Below are positions 34,158-45,900 of a DNA stretch of 64,000 nucleotides, in pieces. Position numbers and translations under genes: made by a program. This stretch comes from Flaveria trinervia (lineage: Eukaryota; Streptophyta; Magnoliopsida; Asterales; Asteraceae). The notes beneath the pieces were generated by a model. That model saw nothing but the letters and a program-made list of their open reading frames with translations, ran no database searches and had not been told where the DNA came from. The stretch's first letter is position 1. Each line of letters starts with the position of its first letter. Location of the stretch: contig CM046456.1 in assembly GCA_025506515.1 (NCBI GenBank), positions 15,774,294-15,838,293 of the forward strand. The letters run 5' to 3'.

Positions 34158-34829
34158 TATTGGCTAAAAGTTTATTATATTTACGTTAATCATATTTAGA
34201 GGATATAATTTGATTATATTTTTAAAGTTATTGTTATTGTATTCAATATATATATACTTGAATAACTATACATTAAGAGATTTTTATTATTTTGACTTAT
34301 TATTTTCTCTCCCTTTCAGTCTCTCTATCACTTTTGCGATAGATCTTGATTGATCATAAACCCTCTTCTCATGTCACTCTTCGTAGGTGACAACCTTGTT
34401 AATGTTTTTACAATTTATGTTCTATTTTTCTTCTCTTCTTCTCCCTTTACTCCTATCATGTGCGTGCATTGCATGTATACAAGCGTATGTATACACACAA
34501 ATTAACTTTTATTTTTTTCCTCTTGTCACCATCATAGTCGTAGCTCCACCGTCACATTCAAAGCTTTTGGTTGTGGCTATCATAGCCCTTGTAACCATTG
34601 TTGTAGCTTCTATTGTCGTTGCTCTTGTTATGTCTCTTGCTCACCAGATATATCCTAAGATATGTCATCATTGTCTACCACCACAAAAGTTCACTTAGTG
34701 TTCAAATATCATGGGTTTTTTCTTTATATTTAAATATTATTCTTATCTTAATATATTCAGTCTTTTTGTTCTAAGTTTAAATTGCATATGTTTCCTCACC
34801 AATTGTGATGAAATGCTAAGTCATGGAAG
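34158..34829. other. Spacer, no gene supported
   Basis: A 103-codon frame (34,387-34,698) is a run of hydrophobic residues from TCTT/GTTG-rich sequence and resembles no family. Nothing else is seen. Confidence 0.45.
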
Positions 34830-34925
34830 GCCTTGAGGGGGCGGAGTGGGAGCCAAGGGTTTGATCTCCTTAGAGTTTTGTTTTTTCTACTCGTACCGAG
34901 CACAAATTTTATATATAAATTATTC
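34830..34925 (+). mobile_element. tRNA-derived SINE-like remnant
   Basis: GGCGGAGTGG followed by GGTTTGATCTCC resembles an RNA polymerase III A box (TGGCNNAGTGG) and B box (GGTTCGANNCC), though the spacing is shorter than normal. A T-rich tract follows. No duplication was found. Confidence 0.3.
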
Positions 34926-35044
34926 ACTTAATATGATAAGGAGTTTATTTTTCTTTACTCGCCCAAGGCCTAATTTTCTTTTTACGATTGATGCAGACCA
35001 CCTGTATTAAGTAAACTATAATGCTTGGGGTTTATTTTAACTAT

Positions 35045-36185
35045 TCTTACCATATCTATTGTATTTAATAAAAAATGTTTCTTTTGTCATGTGTCATTTT
35101 CTTAACCCACATTTTTGTTACATCCTTATATTATTTCCCTCTAAAAATATATTATAGTAATTTAAACACTAAATTAATTTCTCTCTCTTATTAAAAATCA
35201 ATTTTATTAATTGCTATATTTCTCTCTCTCATCTATATTTTTAAATTTAGCTATCTTTTTAAAATTAGAATTATTAACAAAACTAAAAATTAAATTTTTA
35301 TTAATACAGAAATAATAATATAACAACATTTTTATATAATATGAAATTTTCTAAAACACTAAACCTTTTTAAACAAAATATCAAAAAATATAAAAAGATA
35401 AAAGTTTCTAAAAGCAATCTTATTAAAACAATCAGAATAATTACAACTCAAAGCTTTTAATAAATAAGATTTTTATAAAAAATAATTTTTATAAAAAATC
35501 TTAAAATGAATGTTTAAAAATTCAAACTATTTAGATAAGAGAGTTTAGAAAATAGGATAATTGTTCTATTTCTTAAATTGTTACTATATATAATTTTAAT
35601 CATATCTTATATTAAAATATCGTACTATAACTCTTCGTGTTTATTATTAACTATAATATGTCTATTAAATGGGTTTTTTATATATCTATCTATCTATCTA
35701 TGTATCTATCTGTTTATTTATCTATCTATAATTTTAAAAAAATAAGATGAGATATGACACAATTGTAAGCATCTTCATACTAAATTTCTCATTTTCTCTA
35801 TTATAAATAATAATATTGAATACTAATAATATTATTTGTACCATTTCCAAATTACAAAATATATAATTTAATAAATTAAAAACCTATTTGTTATATTAAA
35901 AACTCACTTTTTAGAAATAAAAGTTTTATAAAATACAAAATACAACAAACTTCTTTTATAAACTATTCATTTTTCTTAAAACAAAGTATTTAAAAAACCA
36001 TAATTTTACTATAAAATAAAAGTTTAAGAAAATACATTATTGTTTATTCACTTAAAGTAGTTATTTATATGTAATTATAATCATATTTTAGCTTCAAGCA
36101 TGGTTTTATAATTAATAAAATTTAATTACTAATTATTTAATATTTTATTTATTCAACACGTGTAATACACGAGTAGCTAACCTAG
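35045..36185 (+). mobile_element. Helitron-like element(s) (family 2)
   Basis: The 3' end has the hairpin CGTGTAATACACG followed by AGTAGCTAAC and CTAG before T. The 5' start TCTTACCATATC..TTTAATAAAA resembles 44,371. A second 5'-like segment near 35,690-35,780 suggests two tandem copies. AT-rich, no coding capacity. Confidence 0.5.
35682..35728 (+). repeat. (TATC)n microsatellite
   Basis: Repeated TATC/TCTA units with one TGTA and one TGTT interruption. Confidence 0.85.
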
Positions 36186-36795
36186 TTTTGTAATATGTTT
36201 ATGTTTATGTGACATCATCACATTTGAATAGCATACTTCTAGTTGAAAATCTACATTTTTTAAGTTTCCATCGTCAAGTTAACCTAAATGCTCATATAGT
36301 TTAACCAAAATATCAAATGTCAAAGAGTTCCTCGTGATGGTGGGCCATACCATAAAAAGATGTTGACCCATTTCATTTGTAGTTAGATGTTCTTTTTATC
36401 TATTAGAAGTAGTGGGTGGAATATAACTTAAAATTAGCTTATCTTTTAATAACTAGTAAATGGAAACCATGGCGTCAAGCTATTAAAAAACTGACATCGA
36501 GACATAGCCATGTACTCGTGGGCGTAGTTGTTTACAACATTCAAAACAAATTAAGATCTTAGAATAGATTTTACGGTTTGTACTGTTATCTTTTGATAAG
36601 TTATATATTATTATGTACAACTAACGTCAAAAAAATAAAAATAAAAATGTTACAATGGTGCTTTTGAGATTTGATAGAGCATCATACTTTAAAAGTTATA
36701 TAAAACTAAAGAAAAGAAAACGTTACGAGTGAGACCCTAGAAAAGTTTTAGTTGAGTTAAAAACACTTGAGGAAAAAAACTTGTGTTTAAAGGAT
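36186..36795. other. Spacer, no gene seen
   Basis: AT-rich sequence between a Helitron end and an LTR element. No frames or terminal repeats. Confidence 0.5.
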
Positions 36796-36801
36796 GCATA
36801 C

Positions 36802-37359
36802 TGTCACGACCCGCCTAAACTCAAATCGCATTACTCGTATTCCGAAAGCTTCCGGACACATATAGATGCGGTTAGAGCTGCCCGGAAGTCTCCGGAACAG
36901 CCCACACAAAACCGAAGAAACGTAGCAGCATTTGGGCACTTGGGAGCAGCCCTAAAATGGCCAAGAAAGGCCTGGAATTTTCCAGCCCTAGAGCTATCAA
37001 GAAAGCTCTAGAAAATGCATGAAATGTCATGGATTTTGTCATAGAAATGTCTAGAAAATACTTGTAAATATCTAGGGTTAGAAGTCTCTAGATCATGAAT
37101 GATCTAGAGACACTAGACAAGTATAAATAGGAGTTGTTACGCTCATTTGTAGTCACCCAAAAACACATACAAGTCTTAGTGAAAGCACTTCTAAAACACT
37201 CTTGTAATCAACCTTGTAAGCAATACAAAGTTAGTTGTATTACTCGCTTGCAAACGCTTCCGCGTCGTTACTTGATTCGATACATCTTTTGGGTCACAAA
37301 GGCTGAACTTAGAGCAAGTCTAAGTGTCGCACGAGAGTTGAAGAAATAACTCCGTGACA
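36802..37359 (+). repeat. 5' LTR of the gag-only element
   Basis: Begins TGTCACGACCCGCC, ends CTCCGTGACA, and matches 39,125-39,692 with roughly 95% equality by eye. Confidence 0.88.
37122..37129 (+). promoter_or_regulatory. TATA box in the 5' LTR
   Basis: TATAAATA preceded by 'gacaag' and followed by 'ggagttgtta'. The same box is at 39,445 in the 3' LTR. Confidence 0.6.
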
Positions 37360-37392
37360 AGTGGTATGAGAGCTGCGTCGGTTCATTCGGGA

Positions 37393-38517
37393 ATGGCAAC
37401 CGAAACAAGCAAACTCGTAACCATGGAAGAGAAACGAGGACGTGATGAATCCCAAAAGGGATTAAAGAAGGATTGAGGTACTTCCAAGGATCGTACCTTG
37501 GAAAAACGAGTCGGTGACGTGGAAACAGGTCTTGTTGAGATAGGAGCTCAAGTAGACTTGTGTTTCCAATGATTGGATGCTTTTGAGGAAGATTTAAGTG
37601 AGCTCCGGGAAGGACTCAAGGCTGCTATAGAACTACTTCGAGATGAAGTAAAGCTGATGATCAAAAATGCAATCAAAGATGTTACTACCAAGCTACAAAA
37701 AGACATGGATGAGCTGTCAAGCGACATGCATCGAAGTCTAATGGGCTTGGAAGCTAGAGTTGTCGATTGCAACAAAGCCATGATCATGACTGGAGGTAAC
37801 ATCGTGAACTTTACATCAAGGGTTGAAATTCCCAAAGCATCACCGTTCTTGGGGAAACGAGAAGCATGAGCGGTTGATGACTTTATTTGGGAAATAGAGC
37901 AGTACCTAGGAGGGGTACGAATCTTGGATGACACCACCAAAATCAAGACAGCTACAACGTACCTCAAAGATACAACAACGCTATGGTGGAGACGCCGAAG
38001 CATGGATATTGAACAAGGTACGTGTACTATCAAAACTTGGACTGAATTTGTTCAAGAGCTCAAAAGACAATTTTATCCAGTAAACATTAAGCACGAAGCC
38101 AGAAGTCGACTTCGTAAGCTCAAACAAACCGGGACCGTCAAGGATTATGTTGAAGAGTTTACAACACTTGTCCTTGAGATCCCGGATTTATCAGATAAAG
38201 ACTCCCTTTTCTTGTTTCTCAATGGATTACAATCATGGGCCAAGATAGAATTGGAAAGACGAAGCGTTCAAGATCTAGCTTCAGCCATTGCAATAGCTGA
38301 AAGCCTGATCGATCATAAAGAAAAACGACCCTATAAGCCCATGAATGAAGAGAAAGTGATGACGAGAAAGGTAGGGGAGTTAAGCCCAACCATTATCGAA
38401 AGGTGGATCCAAGGAGACCACCCCGATACGACAATGAAAAGCATCCTCCAAAATTCTGTTTTATATGCGATGGACCGCATAACACTCGGGATTGCCCGAA
38501 GAAACAAAGTTTGCTAG
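37393..38517 (+). pseudogene. Ty3-type gag with three in-frame TGA stops
   Basis: ATG at 37,393 (MATETSKLVTMEEKRG) stays in one frame to 38,517, interrupted by TGA at about 37,474, at 37,570-37,572 and at 37,870-37,872. The coiled-coil N-terminal part (LREGLKAAIELLRDEVKLM) is followed by the retrotransposon gag domain: TATTYLKDTTTLWWRRR, FVQELKRQFYPVN, LRKLKQTGTVKDYVEEF, FLFLNGLQSWAKIELERR. All three stops are TGA, as would arise from CGA (Arg) by cytosine deamination. The frame changes near 38,400, after which the knuckle and protease are read. Confidence 0.8.
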
Positions 38518-39113
38518 CCATGGTGGCTAGAAATGATTATGCATCCCACGAAGACAAGGAGGTTCGTCTCGGGGCAATGCAACTACAGGTATTGAATGCC
38601 TTAACAGCACACGAAGGGAAGCCGTTAAACATGGTTAACTCCTGCCCAATGGAGCGCAAGGGCAACATCATGAGTGCCGAGGCAAAGGGACTTTGGTTTG
38701 TGAACTTGGAAATAAATGGACGACTTGCAAAGGAACTTGTTGATACCGGAGCAAGTCATAATTTCATAACACGAGAAGAGGCTAAGAGACTCGACCTAAG
38801 GATATCTACTCGTGATGGATTTCTCAAAGATGCAAATGGTAACACTAAAGCAATTGAAGGAATGTCATGGGCTGGCAAGACCAAGATCGGGACATGGCAA
38901 GGGAAGCTCGATTTCTCGATAGCACCATTGGACAACTACAAGATCGTGCTCGGGATGGACTTTTTCCGGAGAGCAAAAGTCGTTCCAGCAACATTTCTAA
39001 ATACTTTGTTCATCGTGGAGTCAAGTCATCAAAGCAAAAGACTATCCGTCTTGCAACTTGTAAGGGCAAGCCAAGGGTCATGCGAGAAACATGACGAGGA
39101 CGTCGTGGTTTAG
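38403..39113 (+). CDS. CCHC knuckle and retropepsin-like protease
   Basis: A 236-codon open frame overlapping the end of gag in another frame. It carries a knuckle CFICDGPHNTRDC (C-x2-C-x3-H-x4-C, one residue shorter than standard) at about residues 19-31. The retropepsin-like domain follows: WFVNLEINGRLAKELVDTGA with the catalytic Asp in DTGA (~residue 118), and later KIVLGMDFF. The stop lies just before the polypurine tract. The true start is uncertain; the original probably continued from gag either without a shift or by frameshifting. Confidence 0.75.
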   Translation: MDPRRPPRYDNEKHPPKFCFICDGPHNTRDCPKKQSLLAMVARNDYASHEDKEVRLGAMQLQVLNALTAHEGKPLNMVNSCPMERKGNIMSAEAKGLWFVNLEINGRLAKELVDTGASHNFITREEAKRLDLRISTRDGFLKDANGNTKAIEGMSWAGKTKIGTWQGKLDFSIAPLDNYKIVLGMDFFRRAKVVPATFLNTLFIVESSHQSKRLSVLQLVRASQGSCEKHDEDVVV

Positions 39114-39124
39114 GTGGGGGAGAA

Positions 39125-39692
39125 TGTCATGACCCGCCTAAAATCAAATCGCATTACTAGTATTCCGGAAGCTTCCGGACACATATAGATGTGCTTAGAG
39201 CTGCCCAGAAGTCTCCGGAACAGCCCACACAAAACCGAAGCAACGTAGCAGCGTTTGGGCACTTGGGAGCAGCCCTAAAATGGCCAAGAAAGGCCTGGAA
39301 TTTTCCAGCCCTAGAGCTGTCAAGAAAGCTCTAGAAAATGCTTGAAATGTCATGGATTTTGTCATAGAAATGTCTAGAAAATACTTGTAAAGATCTAGGG
39401 TTAGAAGTCTCTAGATTATGAATGATCTAGAGACACTAGACAAGTATAAATAGGAGTTGTTAGGCTCATTTGTAGTCACCCAAAAACACCCAAAAACAAA
39501 TACAATTCTTAGTGAAAGCACTTGTAAAACACTCATGTAATCAACCTTTTAAGCAATACAAAGTTAGTTGTATTACTCGTTTGCAAACGCTTCCGCATCG
39601 TTACTTGATTCGATACATCTTTTGGGTCACAAAAGCTGAACTTAGAGCAAGTCTAAGTGCCGCACGAGAGTTGAAGAAATAACTCCGTGACA
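39125..39692 (+). repeat. 3' LTR of the gag-only element
   Basis: Begins TGTCATGACCCGCC after GGTGGGGGAGAA, ends CTCCGTGACA. A short 'cacccaaaaa' duplication near 39,480 makes it 10 bp longer than the 5' LTR. Confidence 0.88.
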
Positions 39693-39843
39693 GTACGCCC
39701 ACTTACAATTGAGGAATATATGTTAATTTAAAAAATTAAACACCTAATGCCTCGTATAATGGTGCATCACACTTGTTCCAAGTGAACACTAGTCTCCCTC
39801 GCAAACTTGTTGAAACATCGTGTCATATTTAGTGCATATATAA

Positions 39844-39941
39844 TACGGTTGTAAACGAGCCAAGCCGCTCGGTTAGGTTTGTAAATGAACACGAGCAAAG
39901 GTTAGTTCGTTCGTTTTCGTTCGAATTATTTTTAAATATAA

Positions 39942-39983
<42 letters not shown>

Positions 39984-39997
39984 ATATGTGTGTGTGT

Positions 39998-40034
<37 letters not shown>

Positions 40035-40544
40035 TGTATGTATGCATGTTTATGTAATATGTTTGTTTATTTATTTAGAATATAGAACATTACCATTTTA
40101 ATTACTTACCACTTTACCATTGCTCCCTTTTAATTTTTTTAACATCATTTTTTGGATTTTTGTATACTTGTTTAAACATTGTACCAAAGCGGGCATAGTG
40201 GACGTGGAAATGACTACAATGGAGGTTGTGGGCGTGAGTTTTACTGTAATTTATTTAAGTTCGAGTTAAAACTTAAACTTATTTTGTATGTTTTCTTTTG
40301 TTACATTGTTAAGTTTGAGTTGAAACTTGAAACTTTTAAATGAATTATTAGTTTTGTACTAAATTACAATATGAAACCGAGCAAAACCGAGCGCTCGTTT
40401 TAAACCGAACCGAGTTCGAGCGAGTTTTTCCGCTCGATTTCTTAAATTTGAACCGAACCGAGTGGCTTTGTTTGTAAACGAACCAAGTTCGAGCGAGCCT
40501 TCATTCGGTTTGGTTCAGTTCGATTCGATTCGTGTACAACTCTA
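39844..40544. mobile_element. hAT-like non-autonomous element with 'cgagcgag' subterminal repeats
   Basis: The left end TACGGTTGTAAACGAGC and the reverse complement of the right end TAGAGTTGTACACGAAT are alike. Both flanking regions carry many GAGC/CTCG and AACCGA words, a pattern seen in plant hAT relatives. No 8-bp duplication can be defended, so the superfamily is tentative. It contains the AT/GT microsatellite. Confidence 0.5.
39944..40038. repeat. (AT)n-(GT)n microsatellite
   Basis: About 43 bp of AT followed by about 50 bp of GT with two GG interruptions. Confidence 0.95.
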
Positions 40545-40639
40545 CAAATAATAGCCGTTAAAGGCTTTAAAATTTTATTTATAAATACTCATATTCAAAT
40601 TTTATACAAACCATCCTATTTCATTCATTTTTTCTCTAC

Positions 40640-41990
40640 ATTTGAAAAAAATATACTCTATCTTAATCATGGAATGGAGTTCCTTCTCATCTAAATCTTC
40701 CAAAGAAGACGCACTCATTTTTGAAATGGAGAAAAATGTCCTCGAGCATTTGATCGAGCAGTCTCAACGTCAGCCATTGTTAAAGAGATTTTCACCTCTA
40801 GATTGTAACCAAATGGATGCTAACGTCAGTATTGTCTTTATGACGAAAAAAGTTTTAGAACACGTTTTCGTTTAAGTAGACAATTATATTTGCGTGTATC
40901 AAATGATTTGTCAGAGCGATATTTATTTTTTTAACAAAGAGATTACATTAGGGGTATAGTCGGATTCACCACTTTTCAAAAGGTTATGGCGACTCCTCGA
41001 CAATTAGCGTACGATATTACTTCAGATACGTTGGACGAGCATTTACAAATGTTTAATAAGATTTCATGTTAATCACTTGAATATTTTTGTCAAGGCATAT
41101 GAAATTTCCTTGCTTTGTATGATTTTTTTTGAAATTTCACATGACTCACTTGAAATCTTTTGTAGGAATCGTGTCGACTTACTCTCAAAGATATTTGCGT
41201 AGACCCACCATATATGATATTCAGCGCATATACAAGGTGCATGGTGAAAGGCATGATTTATCTGGATCGCTCGGTAGCCTTGATTGTGTTTTACTGCTTG
41301 GAGAGTTCAGTTTCATCGTGATGATCACCTCGGCCCTACTATGATACATGAGGTGACAGCTTCATGTTATCTTTGGTTCTGACATGTGTTTTTTGGTGTT
41401 GTCGGGTCATATAATGACCTTAATGTTACCGATCAATCTACTTTATTCAATAACCTAATCGACGGCATTGAACCCCCCCCCCCCCCCCCCGCCCAATCTT
41501 TTTATGCATATGGAGAGCATTTTAAATAGGGTACTACCTTGTTGATGGAATGTACAACGGCTAAGCGACATTTGTTCAAGCTTTTACGTCCCCACTTGAA
41601 GACAAACGAAAATATTTCATGAAAAACAAGAATACATAATAAAAGACATTTAAGGAACGTTTGGAGTTCTAAAAAACACTTTCATTTTATCGCAAACCCG
41701 ATACAGTTTTGGACAAGGGAAAAGATAATGAGCGTAGTCTATACTTGTCTTCTTTTACCTAACATAATTTTAAAAAACGAGTGAAAGGTTATTTGTCAAA
41801 ACTATCAAGGAGACATTCCCCACTACAATCGATAATCACTGAACAACAAAGACTTGAAAACATAGCATCAATCAAGAACCGTCAGATAAACGTAAACCTT
41901 CATCATGAATTGGTCGAGCATTATGGGCTAGATGACCTGATATCTCGTATCAGACTAGTATTTGTAATGTTGTTTTTTTTAATTACATAA
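40640..41990 (+). pseudogene. PIF/Harbinger-type transposase pseudogene
   Basis: DDE transposase of the plant transposon protein (PF04827-like) family, readable across frames: FRRRFRLSR-like (~40,866), FTTFQKVMATPRQLAYDITSDTLDEHLQM (~40,967, given here as its two halves FTTFQKVM and LAYDITSDTLDEHL), RYLRRPTIYDIQRIYKVHGE (~41,190), LGSLDC (~41,266), a WFWHVFFGVVGS-NDLNV-like block (~41,375), FMHMESI (~41,500), a KDIERTFGVLKKH-like block (~41,646) and NLHHELVEHYG (~41,900). There are many stops and shifts and a poly-C run at about 41,473-41,490. Terminal repeats were not identified. Confidence 0.75.
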
Positions 41991-41999
41991 TGTGTCTTT

Positions 42000-42880
42000 T
42001 ATTTTTTTTATGTTTTTGATGAACTTTATTTGATCATAATGTTTAATCTTATTATTAATGTTTAATTTTATATTAATTTTTTTAGATTTAGAATATAAAT
42101 TAATAAGTTTTTAGAGCCTCGAATCACTTGATGCATAATAGGGTCAGACTATTTGATTAGTGGCTCTATCCAGTGCTGGTCAGCGTATATTTAGTGCCAC
42201 ATATCGTAATATTACAAGATAACCTGATGATGAATAGATCTTCACAACACATAGCCTTATATATAAATATATAAATGTTTACTTTTTCTTAAAAAGAACA
42301 ACAAAATATTTAATTATTTTTAAACTAATAACTTCTAAATCTCTTTTAACGGTTTTGATTCAATGTACAAGACACTAATCACAATTCAATTTTTTTTTAA
42401 TATTAAGTGTCATATTATTAGGATTGGTTGATCAATAAGATTTAATTTGTAAGTATTATAACCCACCTAATCATATAAAGATAAGCTTAAGCCCTTGCTC
42501 AAAGACTGTAGAACTATGTTTATTGAAATCCTTCATTCAATTTGAGGTTAAACATAAAATATTAAAATACGAACCTAATACATAATCACATTCAAAGAAA
42601 GAACCATGAAAACCGTTAACTCATTCTACTTCAATCTTTCTTTCGATATGTTTTACTAGTTTTACATTTAAGTGTTACGTAAAGTGCTAACACAATTTTT
42701 TTAAGTAAAAAGCTCTCCCAAAAGAGAGCCTTAATTTATTCTAAAAGTATGTTTGAATGTCATTTTGTATGCACACGTTTTCTTATAAATTTTCAGTGAA
42801 CAACCCATTTTTCGTTCAACATCTTAATCAACCCTTCCACTTACCGTGACATCTATCCCCAATATTTTTATAGACATACA
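42000..42880. other. Spacer upstream of the QRT3-like gene
   Basis: AT-rich, no frames of note. The proximal 200 bp would hold the promoter of the gene starting near 42,929-42,988. Confidence 0.45.
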
Positions 42881-42887
42881 CAAACGC

Positions 42888-42894
42888 TATATAA
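42888..42894 (+). promoter_or_regulatory. Probable TATA box of the QRT3-like gene
   Basis: TATATAA lies 41 bp before the ATG at 42,929 and 100 bp before the in-frame ATG at 42,988, a normal distance for a plant core promoter. Confidence 0.5.
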
Positions 42895-42987
42895 TCAGGA
42901 TCATAGACATAAAACAATAAACACCACAATGGGTTCATCAACGACGTGTGACACACTTATGCTGCTACAAGTACTATCTTATTCATC

Positions 42988-45900
42988 ATGATCAATCATG
43001 CATATATCGCGCATTCATCGCCTATGAGCTCATTAATCGATCATTCACTTCATGATCATCATTTTCCGATACGAAAGTTGCAAGAACTTAAGCCAAATTT
43101 CTTCACACGAGAACATGTTTCTCTAGCATCATCTTCATCTTCATCTTCATCTCCATCTCCATCTCCATCTCCATCTCCATCTTCGCCCGTAACTATTATT
43201 ATTCTCTTTCCTACTCACATAAAATGAACATTTGTGTTGAAAGTTGAAACGACTGATGTGTACAGGCAAAAAGCAGTTCACGAGTGTATTCGGTGATCGA
43301 GTATGGCGCGGACCCCACGGGGGAAACCGACAGCACAGATGCGATCCTTGCGGCGATATCGGACGCAGTTTCCGTCGCAGGTGATGGGTTCTTGATTCAA
43401 GGTATTACGAATCTTGGTGGCGTACGGATAAGTCTGGACGGTGGAATTTACAAGATCAGCCGTCCAGTAACGCTGCCAGTTGCCGGCAATATCATGGTAA
43501 ATCGTTCTTTGATATCATCCAAAATTAATATTGTTCATATACACCTCTTTACCAATATTATACTCTAGATTAAAAATTATCTAAAGCAAATGATTTGAAC
43601 TTGGATAAGAATGACACTCGATCTCTAATCACTAGAAAACTTAAGTTGAGATGAGCATTAATTTGGGTATTTTCATAGGTATAGTTTTTACAGGGTTGTG
43701 AAAATCGGCCTCATTACTTGAATTAATCTATCTGTATGGATGTATCTAGCCGAATATATAATACTAGTTTTATTAAAAACGTATGTTGCACATGTTAAAT
43801 AAATATATATTTAATATAATAAAATTTTATTAGTTATAAAATAATATTTTAAGATATGATAGAACTAAAATTACGTATGAGAAATAACTATAACCAATAA
43901 ATGTATAAAACAATGATATCAACTTTTAAATTTTTGTTTTAAAATTATTTTTCAAAAACAAAATAAATATTTTGTTTTAACACAAAACGTATAAAAATTT
44001 CATTTATAAAAATTTTCTTATTATAACTACCAAATTTAATTATTTTGGTTTTAAAAAGTTGACTTTTAAAGATACCAATTTTCAAATATTCATATAGTTT
44101 TATGCTTTAGAAAAATTTATAATTTTATAAAAAAATTATTTATTTTGAAAAACATTAATAAATAGATATCTTTCTTAGTGTATTAAATCTAAAAATGTTA
44201 AATAATATTATTAAAAATTAAGGTAATTATTTAATAAGAGAAAAAATTTTAGTGAGAATAATTGTGGTGTTATTATGTGTCAACTCAAAATATTATTTTA
44301 TTAAAGTATGAAGATATCATATAGTTTTAAAAATATGTATATGTATATATAAATAATCTTGTTTAGAAAATCTTAGTACTCTAATAAAAGAAAAACTTAA
44401 AATTCCACGTGTCATCACCACACTTATCCTCACCAAAATTTTCCCGTCTCTCTCTCATCTTAAATAATTACCTTAATTACTAATATTATTGTTTAACTTT
44501 ATTTTACATTTAATAAATTAAAAAATAGATCTATTTATTAATGTAATTTCTAAATAAACAAAAAATTTATAAAATCTTAATTTTTCTAAATAATAAAACG
44601 TTTTTAAAAATATAAAATATTTCAAAATTGTTTTTTTAAGTTGAATTTTTAAAACTAAAAATAATTAATTTGGGAATTATAATATGAAATTTTTTAAACA
44701 CGTCATTTTTATACGGGTTGTTTATAACAAAATGTTTATTATTTTATTGGAAAAAATTTTAAAAGAAAATTTTAAAAAGGTGATATCACTGTTTAATTAT
44801 TTATAGTGATTGCTCATACGTAATTTCAATCATAACATATCTTATAATATTATTTATAATTAATAAATTTTATTATATTAATATTTTATTTATTCAACCC
44901 GTGTAATATACGAGTTTACTAAAACTAGTTACGGTTATAAACAGAAAAAAAATAAGTTGAATCAGAAAAATACAAAGCGCTTTGATAGTATTCTTTGTAA
45001 AACTATATGTTTGAAGTTAATTAAGAAATACGTAAAAGGATTTATATTATGGTTGACCTAAAAGTTATGTATGATATTAAAAGTGCGCTTTGTAAATTTT
45101 ACTTTGTACTCAAGGTCTGTTGTTGGTTGATTAGCTTGTAGATTTAGTTCATGGTTGGTGTCTGTCATAACCACTCCATTACTTAAATCTTGAAAAGATA
45201 GTATACATATTTCTGCCATGTTTATTTTCATTAGATTAGATAGTATTTGACTAAAGTTTATATATTATATCATACCATGCGTCATTTATATCCAGAGATA
45301 TATTACACAGATATTAAAAATGAGTGTGGATATTAGGACATCTCAAAATTATAAAGTAACACCCCAAATTTTTATACTGGTTATATAGCCTCATAAGTGT
45401 CGTATAGGGGGGTCGTATAGCCCTATACTCTGACAACCCATTGAATTTTTTCTCGTAGTTAGTGTCGAAATTTGATATACGTGTCGTATAACCCTATATG
45501 TGTCGTATATGGGGTCGTATAGGACTATATATGACGCATAGCTCTCTAACAGTCCACCTGAATTCTTATTGTTTTCAGTGTATTCGACCCTATACTCCGT
45601 GTATGATACCATACAAAACGTATAGGAGGTTTTGATTTATAATATAAGATAGTTTGTATACGAGGCTCCTTAAAAAATTACATCTAAACTATATATCTAT
45701 AATACAATTCCACATGTACCCTCAATTGTCATTAGGATCCGAGTAAGCATTAATTTTGTTCACACACAGAATGACAAAAACATATATCTTATCAAGTTAT
45801 CTGTAACTTATAAGTAAGTAACATTACTTCTATTTATTTTCAAACAGATTTTTGGAGGAACATTAAAAGCATCTGATAACTTTACAAACGATAACTACTT

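Larger units (their letters stand above)
36802..39692 (+). mobile_element. Non-autonomous LTR element with gag and protease only (TR-GAG-like)
   Basis: Two LTRs of 558 and 568 bp (TGTCACGACCCGCC ... CTCCGTGACA) enclose only ~1.77 kb. The inside holds a Ty3-type gag, a zinc knuckle and a retropepsin-like DTGA protease, then goes directly into a polypurine tract (GGTGGGGGAGAA) and the 3' LTR. Reverse transcriptase, RNase H and integrase are absent with no sign of where they would have been cut. It must have moved using enzymes from another element. Flanks CATAC and GTACG do not give a clean 5-bp duplication. Confidence 0.85.

Noticed and set aside
34387..34698. 103-codon hydrophobic frame as a membrane protein gene
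   Set aside because: It comes from low-complexity TCTT/GTTG sequence, has no family resemblance and no gene context.
39844..40544. 8-bp target duplication for the 39.8-kb hAT-like element
   Set aside because: The best alignment of the flanks matches only about five of eight bases, so it is not claimed.
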